Below are positions 1 through 5,208 of a stretch of DNA of 5,208 bases, in pieces. This DNA is from Wenzhouxiangella sp. (GTDB lineage: Bacteria; Pseudomonadota; Gammaproteobacteria; Xanthomonadales; Wenzhouxiangellaceae). The position numbers were made by a program, and so were the translations under genes. Positions within the stretch are counted from its first letter, which is position 1. Each line of letters starts with the position of its first letter. Below the pieces are notes generated by a model. The model made no database searches. It saw only the letters and a list, made by a program, of their open reading frames with translations, and was not told where the DNA came from. Where the stretch lies: NCBI GenBank assembly GCA_007135355.1, contig SLJA01000352.1:1-5208 (forward strand), in the 5' to 3' direction.

Positions 1-577
1 AGCGTTTCGGGTCCAGGCAGTTCATGGGCTCGAGCTTGAGGGGACTGCCGTACATGCCGCCTGAGGAGACGTTAATGACGATACCGTCGTCGGCCAGGCA
101 GCCGGCGTCCTTGAGCGCTTCGGTGAGGACGAAGTGGCCGAGGATGTTGGTGGCGAACGAGACTTCCAGGCCTTCCTCGGTGAGCCGATGATCGTTCAGC
201 AACACACCGACGTTATTGACCAGAACGTCAATGCGCCGCGTGGTCACGGCGCGGGCTTCGGGCAGGCGGCGGATACGGGCCATCAGTGCCAGATCGGTCT
301 GCAAGGGCACTAGGCGCTGCGCACTGGACGCCTCATTTTTCAGGGCGGCGAGCTTGTCTTCGCTGCGCGCCACCGCCAGCACGCGGGCGCCATATCGATT
401 GGCCGCCAGCGCGATGGCGCGGCCGATGCCGCCGGTTGCACCCGTAATCAGCCAGGTTTGACCGCTGAAGTCGGGCTGGAAATCATCCCACTGGCGCGCG
501 GCGCGGCGATAACCCATCGCGCTGAAGGAACGCACGAAACGCGCGTAGAAAAACAGGCTGGCAAGGGAGCGGAGCAT
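1..577 (-). CDS. DHRS12-like short-chain dehydrogenase/reductase (SDR), 3' end beyond window
   Basis: This is an NAD(P)-dependent oxidoreductase of the classical SDR fold; its substrate cannot be told from sequence. The 192 visible residues show the cofactor motif TGATGGIG (45-52), an acidic TDL turn (94-96), NNVG (121-124, normally NNAG), the catalytic-tetrad Asn in FATNILG (N144) and the catalytic serine in NVSSGG (S171/S172). The YxxxK pair lies beyond the left edge. A ~40-residue leader precedes the Rossmann fold (FYARFVRSF, then MGYRRAA). It resembles the N-terminus of animal DHRS12 and its bacterial relatives, where a similar FY...GY..A...F leader precedes the dinucleotide site; this is from memory of the family. 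The start is bounded by an in-frame TGA at 590-592, so ATG 577 is the first possible ATG. Met21 is an alternative but would remove the family-like leader. No strong Shine-Dalgarno is visible. It is divergent from the flavoprotein at 722. The SDR family is sure; the DHRS12-like subgroup is likely. Confidence 0.9.
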   Translation of the reverse strand, partial: MLRSLASLFFYARFVRSFSAMGYRRAARQWDDFQPDFSGQTWLITGATGGIGRAIALAANRYGARVLAVARSEDKLAALKNEASSAQRLVPLQTDLALMARIRRLPEARAVTTRRIDVLVNNVGVLLNDHRLTEEGLEVSFATNILGHFVLTEALKDAGCLADDGIVINVSSGGMYGSPLKLEPMNCLDPKR

Positions 578-607
578 GGATGCAATCAGTCAGGCGGATA
601 CCCGGTC

Positions 608-639
608 ATTATCAACGAGGCGACGGCAGAAACGGTCAA
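608..639 (-). promoter_or_regulatory. weak sigma70-like promoter candidate for the SDR
   Basis: On the minus strand, TTGACC (634-639) matches the -35 consensus at 5 of 6 positions and GATAAT (608-613) matches the -10 consensus at 5 of 6. The 20-bp spacer is longer than the usual 16-18 bp, which weakens the case. The -10 box lies about 30 nt upstream of the SDR start, a sensible distance. No equally good candidate was found on the plus strand for the flavoprotein. Confidence 0.25.
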
Positions 640-650
640 GACCCAAAGGC

Positions 651-663
651 ACTGACGATCAGT
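651..663. promoter_or_regulatory. 13-bp palindrome in the divergent intergenic region, possible operator
   Basis: ACTGA (651-655) and TCAGT (659-663) are perfect inverted repeats around the 3-bp centre CGA. The element sits between the divergent SDR and flavoprotein genes, 59 bp upstream of the latter. Its size and place would suit a dimeric regulator, but a 5-bp arm can arise by chance and no known operator is recognised. Confidence 0.25.
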
Positions 664-707
664 CGTGCTTTCGCAGTAAGGTAGGCGACAATCACTGGAA
701 CCTTGCC

Positions 708-713
708 GGGAGG
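708..713 (+). promoter_or_regulatory. Shine-Dalgarno site of the flavoprotein gene
   Basis: GGGAGG ends 8 nt before ATG 722, a strong and well-spaced ribosome binding site. It supports the choice of ATG 722 as the start. Confidence 0.75.
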
Positions 714-721
714 CCCGGACC

Positions 722-2164
722 ATGCAGGAACGCAAGACAGACATCGCCATCATCGGCGGCGGCACCGCCGGAATGGTGGCCTATCGCCAGGCGCGCAAGC
801 ACAGCGATCAAGTCGTGCTGATCGAAGCCGAGCGCTTCGGCACCACCTGCGCCCGGGTCGGCTGCATGCCGAGCAAGCTGCTGATCGCGGCGGCCGAGGC
901 GGCCCACTCGGCCAACCATGCTCAGCGCTTCGGCATTCACGCCGGTCCGGTCAAAGTCGACGGGGCTGCCGTCATGCAGCGCGTGCGACGTCACCGCGAC
1001 CGCTTCGTCGGCGGGGTACTGGAAAGCGTCGGCAAGATTCCGAAAACCGACCGCCTCCTGGGTCGCGCCCGTTTTCTCGACCGCCACACATTGCAGGTGG
1101 GTGAGGATTTCAGGATTCGCGCGGCGCGCATCGTGATCGCCACCGGCTCCAGAACCCATATCCCGCCTTTTCTGTCAGCTGCCGGCCGGCGCCTGATCAC
1201 CAGCGACGAAGTATTCGAGTGGACGGAACTGCCGCAATCGGTGGTCATCTTCGGACCCGGCGTCATCGGCCTGGAACTGGGCCAGGCCCTGGCCCGGCTG
1301 GGCGTGCGCGTGCGCATGTTCGGAGTCGGTGGTCGGGTCGGGCCGATCCAGGACGAGGAGATCCGCGAGATCGCGCTCAAGACCTTCAACGAGGAGTTCC
1401 CGCTGGACGCCGACGCCACCGTCCACGAAATCCGCGAAACCGATCACGGCGTGCAGATCACCTTCGATGACGCCGACGGCGACGAAGCCACCGAGACTTT
1501 CGACTACCTGCTCGCCGCCACGGGTCGACGACCGAACATCGACGGCCTGGCGCTGGAAAAAACCGGCCTGGAACTGGACGATCGCGGTATGCCGATCTTT
1601 GATCGCTACACCCTGCAGTGCGGCGATGCGCCGATCTTCATCGCCGGTGATGCCAACAATGACCTGCCGCTGCTGCACGAGGCGGCCGACGAAGGGCGCA
1701 TCGCCGGCACCAATGCCGGACGCTGGCCCAAGGTCCGCTCAGGCTTGCGCCGCGCGCCCTTGAGCGTGGTGTTCAGCGACCCGCAGATCGCGACCGCCGG
1801 CCGCACCCTGGCCGAAACCGACCAGCACTGCCGCGGCTGCTACGCGGTCGGTTCGGTCAACTTCCGCAACCAGGGGCGCAGCCGCGTGATGGGCAAGAAC
1901 CGCGGTCTGCTGCGCGTTTATGGCGAGCACGGCAGCGGTCTGTTCATGGGCGCGGAAATGTTCGGCCCCGCAGCCGAGCATATTGCCCATCTGCTGGCCT
2001 GGTCGGCCCAACAGCGCCTGACGGTCGACACCATGCTGGAGATGCCCTATTACCACCCGGTGATCGAGGAAGGCCTGCGCACGGCCTTGCAGGATCTGGC
2101 CGCCAAACTCCGGCGCGGACCGGAGCGCCCGGCCGATTGCATGGATTGCGGCCCGGGGGTTTGA
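722..2164 (+). CDS. dihydrolipoamide dehydrogenase-like FAD/NAD(P) disulfide oxidoreductase
   Basis: This is a complete 480-residue class I pyridine nucleotide-disulfide oxidoreductase, probably cytoplasmic and dimeric, moving electrons between NAD(P)H and a dithiol/disulfide via FAD. Visible in order: FAD-binding GGGTAG (12-17) with ribose-binding E35; redox-active CARVGC (C43/C48) followed by MPSK; ATGS (140-143); a second Rossmann motif GPGVIG (178-183); ATGRRPN (266-272); second FAD motif with D310; and the dimer-interface domain ending in HPVIEE (H445, E450), the His-Glu base pair that serves the partner subunit. Residues such as LLHEAADEGRIA and the length match the non-complex dihydrolipoamide dehydrogenase subgroup (recalled as PRK06292) better than mercuric reductase or glutathione reductase. 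No E2 acyltransferase or lipoyl protein is adjacent, so the physiological substrate is uncertain. Oddities: Gly201 replaces the acidic residue that favours NADH, and CxxC pairs occur at 370/373 and 473/476. The fold is sure; lipoamide as substrate is not. Confidence 0.93.
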   Translation: MQERKTDIAIIGGGTAGMVAYRQARKHSDQVVLIEAERFGTTCARVGCMPSKLLIAAAEAAHSANHAQRFGIHAGPVKVDGAAVMQRVRRHRDRFVGGVLESVGKIPKTDRLLGRARFLDRHTLQVGEDFRIRAARIVIATGSRTHIPPFLSAAGRRLITSDEVFEWTELPQSVVIFGPGVIGLELGQALARLGVRVRMFGVGGRVGPIQDEEIREIALKTFNEEFPLDADATVHEIRETDHGVQITFDDADGDEATETFDYLLAATGRRPNIDGLALEKTGLELDDRGMPIFDRYTLQCGDAPIFIAGDANNDLPLLHEAADEGRIAGTNAGRWPKVRSGLRRAPLSVVFSDPQIATAGRTLAETDQHCRGCYAVGSVNFRNQGRSRVMGKNRGLLRVYGEHGSGLFMGAEMFGPAAEHIAHLLAWSAQQRLTVDTMLEMPYYHPVIEEGLRTALQDLAAKLRRGPERPADCMDCGPGV

Positions 2165-2184
2165 TCGGATGACACGCCTCAGGC

Positions 2185-2210
2185 CGCTGACGCGCACGCC
2201 GACCTCAGCG
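2185..2210. terminator. weak inverted repeat between convergent genes, doubtful terminator
   Basis: CGCTGA (2185-2190) and TCAGCG (2205-2210) form a perfect 6-bp stem with a 14-nt loop at the convergent ends of the flavoprotein and DUF3293 genes. The right arm overlaps the DUF3293 stop codon. No T-run follows on either strand, so it is not a classical Rho-independent terminator; it may be a weak bidirectional 3'-end structure or chance. Confidence 0.2.
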
Positions 2211-2627
2211 CAACAGTAGCAGATGCGGTATGGCCTCCGCGCCCGACCAGATCACCGCGTTCTGATCAAACTGTCGTCCGAGACGACGCGCCTGCGTCGG
2301 ATCGACCCCTGCAATCAGGAAACCGGGCTCCGGCGGCCAGGAACGTTCCGGATCAATGCCCTGCCCCTCTTCGAAGTACAAGCCCTCGCGCGTCAGTTGC
2401 GTTCGCAGGCGCTCATGCCGGGCCCGGTTCTCGTGATGTGACAACTGAACGCTGCGCGGGTTGACGGCACAAACGAAAGCCGAGCAATGCTCACCATGGC
2501 GCAGCTGCCAGGCCTCCAGATCCGCGTTGTGCTCGTCGATCCACAGGGCGAAACCGGCCGCCATGCGGTATTCAGTCCGTCGGTAAGCAGCCAGCACAGC
2601 AGCGTCTATGCTCGATTGGGTCAGCAT
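2205..2627 (-). CDS. DUF3293 family protein
   Basis: This is a complete 140-residue soluble protein with no signal peptide or membrane segment. It carries the pattern I associate with DUF3293: an N-terminal YRRTEY (15-20), SAFVCAVNP (49-57) in place of the usual ...TAxNP, HHENRARHERL (64-74), a GQGIDPERSWPPEPGFLI stretch (88-105) and FDQNAVIW (120-127). The function of this family is not established and I do not assign one. ATG 2627 is the first ATG after an in-frame TGA near 2661-2663, so the start is well bounded, though the Shine-Dalgarno is poor (GGACAG just upstream). It is the last gene of the minus-strand run, 86 nt after the solute-binding protein stop, and converges on the flavoprotein with a 40-nt gap. 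Cotranscription with its upstream neighbours is plausible, but the 86-nt gap contains a hairpin and could also hold its own promoter. Confidence 0.85.
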   Translation of the reverse strand: MLTQSSIDAAVLAAYRRTEYRMAAGFALWIDEHNADLEAWQLRHGEHCSAFVCAVNPRSVQLSHHENRARHERLRTQLTREGLYFEEGQGIDPERSWPPEPGFLIAGVDPTQARRLGRQFDQNAVIWSGAEAIPHLLLLR

Positions 2628-2653
2628 GACTGTCCGCTGTGCGCGCCACTCAC

Positions 2654-2672
2654 GACCGGATCAAACCCGGTC
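2654..2672 (-). other. hairpin in the leader of the DUF3293 gene
   Basis: GACCGG and CCGGTC form a perfect 6-bp GC-rich stem around a 7-nt loop (2660-2666). It lies in the 86-nt gap after the solute-binding protein gene, and its nearer arm ends 26 nt before the DUF3293 start. No T-run follows on the minus strand, so it is not an intrinsic terminator. It could be an mRNA-processing or stability element, or chance. Confidence 0.35.
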
Positions 2673-2713
2673 TGGAACGAAGGATTCGAAAAGCTCGGGA
2701 AGGGGCTCATTTT

Positions 2714-3583
2714 TCACGGCTCGATCAACATGAGTTCAGCGGTTTCCTGGCCCAGATGCCGCTCAAACAAGTCTCTGTACCAGTCAGAGTTGACCAGTCC
2801 GCCTTCGGCACGCGCGAAAAACTGCGCCAGCACATCGGACCAGTCACTGGCCAGCGGCATGATGATGCCGAAGCGTTCATCGGCGGCATCGAACGCGTCA
2901 TGCCGCCGCAAGGGCAGGCCCGCCGCAACGGCTCGCAGATAATGGTAACCATCGATATAGGCAAAGTGCGTGCCGGCCGCCACCGTTTCCAGGATCTCTT
3001 CGTTGCTGCGCGTGAAATCCATCATCATGCCGGGCCAATAGGTTTCGGCCAGATGGCGCAGGCGCGCTTCATGCAGGGTGTTGGTAAAGGCCATGGCCCG
3101 TCGATCAGCCAGCACTCGCGACAGTGCTTCGGGCTGGCGAATCTCCGCCACGTCTGCCGAGCTGATCAATACGCCGGTGTTTCTGGCGTAGGGCGGCGAA
3201 AAGCGCAGCTCGGACCGACGGTCTTCGGTGATGGTGACATTTCCGAGACCGAAAACCCCGCTGTCGGCGTCGCGAACCCGGCGATAAAAGCGCGACCAGT
3301 CGGATTCCTCCACCCACACCAGTTCGATCTCAAGCGTATGTTCATCGCTGAGCCACCGCGCGAAATGCTGCATCAGTTCGACGGTCACGCCGCTGGGATG
3401 GCCCCGTTCATCAAGCTCCGCCCAGCCCGGCGAGGCAACCCACAGGACCCGAAGCGTCGCAGTACCGTCCTGGCGCGCTTGCTCGAATCCATCACCACGG
3501 TCCTGTGCCACGGTCGCGCATGCACACCCTAGTAGAACCAGCCCGAACAGCCAGCGTACCGGCATCCAATCCTGCTGCATCAT
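2714..3583 (-). CDS. family-3 extracellular solute-binding protein (amino acid-type ligand)
   Basis: This is a complete 289-residue periplasmic or lipid-anchored binding protein of the SBP_bac_3 family. An N-terminal export signal is visible: Arg10, a hydrophobic core WLFGLVLLG (11-19), then C20 in an LLGC lipobox-like site; an SPase I site after TVA (24-26) is an alternative. The mature part has an N-lobe opening strand TLRVLWVA (43-50) and the family signature around GNVTITEDR (114-122) followed by FSPPY (128-132). R122 aligns with the arginine in ITEKR of HisJ/LAO-binding protein that holds the ligand's alpha-carboxylate. D211 in AYIDG sits where the Asp that holds the alpha-amino group is expected. 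An amino acid or related ligand is therefore likely, but unidentified. ATG 3583 is preferred (ATG 3580 is equally possible): a good Shine-Dalgarno precedes it, and a longer reading to 3727 would lie inside the channel gene. The gene starts 11 nt after the channel stop. No ABC permease or ATPase is present in the window, so it is an orphan here. Confidence 0.9.
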   Translation of the reverse strand: MMQQDWMPVRWLFGLVLLGCACATVAQDRGDGFEQARQDGTATLRVLWVASPGWAELDERGHPSGVTVELMQHFARWLSDEHTLEIELVWVEESDWSRFYRRVRDADSGVFGLGNVTITEDRRSELRFSPPYARNTGVLISSADVAEIRQPEALSRVLADRRAMAFTNTLHEARLRHLAETYWPGMMMDFTRSNEEILETVAAGTHFAYIDGYHYLRAVAAGLPLRRHDAFDAADERFGIIMPLASDWSDVLAQFFARAEGGLVNSDWYRDLFERHLGQETAELMLIEP

Positions 3584-3588
3584 GTCTT

Positions 3589-3594
3589 CACCTC
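3589..3594 (-). promoter_or_regulatory. Shine-Dalgarno fixing the start of the solute-binding protein
   Basis: On the minus strand GAGGTG, within AAGAGGTG, ends 5 nt before ATG 3583 and 8 nt before ATG 3580. It abuts the TAA of the channel gene (3595-3597). This decides against the longer in-frame start at 3727 and suggests translational coupling to the channel gene. Confidence 0.7.
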
Positions 3595-5208
3595 TTAGCC
3601 TTGTCGATCCTGTGCAACCGCAACATCCGGCCAGTGTCTGGGCGGCTCGCGTCCGGTCAGGGCGCGGTACGCCGCCAACTCGTTGTCGACCAGACCGCGC
3701 AAACGGCGCGCCATGCGCGACGGACACGCCACCAGTAAACGGTCTCCGCTTTGCAACACCAGGTCGGCATCCGGCAGCAAATGATCCTCATCGCCGCGGC
3801 TGAGCATCAGCACCTCGACCGGGACCGTCTTGCCGGGCCGGGCCGGGTCGCGCTGGAACAAGCCGGCGGTCGGCTCCAGACCATGTTCGATGAGCGCATG
3901 CAGCGCCGGGGCACGCTTCTTGCTGACCCGCACGGTGAAGAATTCCGGCTGGGACGCAGCCTGGTCGGGGACCAGGCGCTTTAGCACTTCAGCCGACAAT
4001 TGGTCTTCACCCTGCTCCAGTCGGTCAAAGAACGGCTCCAGCAGCGGTGAGCGAATATGGGAAATGACGGTGCCGGCAATCAGGGCGCCCGGTTGGCCGA
4101 CGAAATCGAGTTCAGCGGCCCGGAACAGGGCCGCACTGGACCAGCGGTTGCACAGGGCACCGGTAAACAGGGAATCGTTGATCGAGCGTGCCGTGATCAG
4201 GATCGACAGGTTGTCGACATCATCGCGCGTGGTTGCCAGCAGCCCCACCGCGCGCTCGATTCCCGCCGCCTCTAGGGTCTCGGCCTGGGTGCCGCGTCCG
4301 GCAATCACGCCCTTGGGCAGGCCGTCCAGGGAGGTGTCTTCCTCAATCACGGTCACCTCGATGCCCAGGTCGCACAACATGCGATGTACGGCCCGACCAA
4401 AGCGGCCAAAGCCGCACAGCACCCAGCGCCCGCTGGGCGCATCGACCAGTTCGGGCACCTCCGAGCTCGGACTGGAGCGCAGCCATTGGTACAAGCGATA
4501 AGTGTGCGGCCGGGTCAGGGCCAGGCGCAGCCGGCGCACGAACTCCTCGGCCGGATTGACCACATGGGCGGTGTCGAATGAGCGCATGTTGTCGGCCACC
4601 TGCGCTTCGTCGGCCCGCGCGTAAACGGCCGCGCGCTGGTTCAAGAGTCGCGCCGCCACCGCGATCTTGAGGTTGACCCGATCATCGGCGGTCACGGCCA
4701 TCACCCCCATGCACCAACGGCTCTGCAAGCCGGCCGAAATCAGGTTGTCGGGATGGGTGGCGTCCATGCAAAAACCATTGACCGGCACCCGGTGCACATC
4801 GACCGACATGTCATCGATTTTTTCACTCCGACTGTCCACAACCACGACGGGGTGGAACAGCTCGGTCAGGGTACGGGTCAGCAGGCGCCCGGTATCGCCG
4901 TAGCCGCACAGCAGGTAGAACGGCCGATCGTAGTTGCGCACCGCGCGTCGGAACCGGGCCCCGCGCAAAGCCTGGGCGAAGGCCGAATCCTGCATCAGCG
5001 AAATGATGCTGCCGATCGAGAACAACCAGGCCGTGACCGTGAGATAGATGCTGACCATGGTCCACAGGCGCTGGGCCTTGCTGAACTCGTGGGGGACTTC
5101 GCCGAAACCAATGGTGCTCCCGGTATAGCTGACTACATAGAAGGCCTCGAAAAGGCTCATCCGCCACGGATTGCCCTGGTCGTCCGTGCCCGGCATCAGG
5201 GTAAAGCC
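3595..5208 (-). CDS. two-RCK (TrkA-N) potassium channel, 5' end beyond window
   Basis: This is an inner-membrane potassium channel subunit whose cytoplasmic region regulates gating. The 537 visible residues begin in the pore region; the first membrane helix or helices lie beyond the right edge. The in-frame ATG at 5196 is not taken as the start, because the frame stays open to base 5208 and a channel needs a helix before its pore. Counting from that Met: pore helix and filter TIGFGE (28-33, for canonical TVGYGD); inner helix about 44-68; first RCK domain with GYGDTG (98-103) and acidic D121 at the end of beta-2; second RCK domain with GFGRFG (262-267) and E285; and a C-terminal part (about 425-494) that includes a TrkA-C-like LPDADLVLQSGDRLLV stretch. 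Tandem RCK domains normally bind nucleotides or ions and assemble into a gating ring; the ligand is not evident. It heads the visible run and is followed after 11 nt by the solute-binding protein. The channel assignment is firm; the exact subfamily is not. Confidence 0.92.
   Translation of the reverse strand, partial: GFTLMPGTDDQGNPWRMSLFEAFYVVSYTGSTIGFGEVPHEFSKAQRLWTMVSIYLTVTAWLFSIGSIISLMQDSAFAQALRGARFRRAVRNYDRPFYLLCGYGDTGRLLTRTLTELFHPVVVVDSRSEKIDDMSVDVHRVPVNGFCMDATHPDNLISAGLQSRWCMGVMAVTADDRVNLKIAVAARLLNQRAAVYARADEAQVADNMRSFDTAHVVNPAEEFVRRLRLALTRPHTYRLYQWLRSSPSSEVPELVDAPSGRWVLCGFGRFGRAVHRMLCDLGIEVTVIEEDTSLDGLPKGVIAGRGTQAETLEAAGIERAVGLLATTRDDVDNLSILITARSINDSLFTGALCNRWSSAALFRAAELDFVGQPGALIAGTVISHIRSPLLEPFFDRLEQGEDQLSAEVLKRLVPDQAASQPEFFTVRVSKKRAPALHALIEHGLEPTAGLFQRDPARPGKTVPVEVLMLSRGDEDHLLPDADLVLQSGDRLLVACPSRMARRLRGLVDNELAAYRALTGREPPRHWPDVAVAQDRQG

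Noticed and set aside
692..1159. 155-codon minus-strand frame antisense to the flavoprotein
   Set aside because: The opposite strand encodes the FAD site, active-site cysteines and other family motifs without a break; this frame has no recognisable features.
2683..2693. TTCGAATCC on the minus strand, resembling a tRNA T-loop
   Set aside because: No flanking T-stem, acceptor stem or CCA context was found, so it is a chance match.
2685..2715. possible intrinsic terminator after the solute-binding protein (A/T run near 2709-2714)
   Set aside because: The repeated GAGC elements beside it are direct, not inverted, so no stem forms, and the T-run on the plus strand is on the wrong strand for this gene.
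2639..3532. 297-codon open frame on the plus strand, antisense to the solute-binding protein gene
   Set aside because: It lies almost wholly opposite a gene with clear SBP_bac_3 motifs, its translation shows no recognisable domain, and long antisense frames are expected in GC-rich coding DNA.
3584..3727. 48-residue N-terminal extension of the solute-binding protein (start at ATG 3727)
   Set aside because: It would overlap the channel gene's C-terminus, push the signal peptide inside the protein and ignore the good Shine-Dalgarno just before ATG 3583.
5185..5196. ATG 5196 as the true start of the channel gene
   Set aside because: The frame remains open to the window edge (encoding GFTL before the Met), and starting here would leave the pore without its preceding membrane helix.

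Overview
This window is GC-rich by eye, densely coded and bacterial. The gene types (a DHRS12-like SDR, a stand-alone dihydrolipoamide dehydrogenase-like flavoprotein, a two-RCK potassium channel and a DUF3293 protein) suggest a gammaproteobacterium. That placement is an inference from remembered family distribution, not from any database search. I see no RNA genes, insertion sequences, CRISPR arrays, phage genes or attachment sites.

Layout. (1) Bases 1-577, minus strand: the N-terminal 192 codons of a short-chain dehydrogenase/reductase that runs off the left edge. (2) Bases 578-721: a 144-bp divergent intergenic region with a weak minus-strand promoter candidate, a 13-bp palindrome and a good Shine-Dalgarno for the next gene. 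(3) Bases 722-2164, plus strand: a complete 480-residue FAD/NAD(P)-dependent disulfide oxidoreductase with an intact active site and two extra CxxC pairs. (4) Bases 2165-2204: a short convergent gap. (5) Bases 2205-5208, minus strand, read right to left: a potassium channel with two RCK (TrkA-N) domains, cut by the right edge; 11 nt after it a secreted or lipid-anchored family-3 solute-binding protein; and 86 nt after that a DUF3293 protein. These three probably form one transcription unit.

How the genes may work together. The SDR and the flavoprotein are divergent redox enzymes and could share control through the intergenic region. The channel and the solute-binding protein are tightly coupled, with no ABC permease or ATPase between or after them in the window. 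The binding protein keeps the Arg and Asp that bind the amino acid backbone in the HisJ/LAO-binding-protein family. This makes it conceivable that it senses an amino acid-type ligand alongside the channel rather than feeding a transporter. That pairing is the most interesting hypothesis here, but it rests on gene order alone. Otherwise the window reads as ordinary chromosome.
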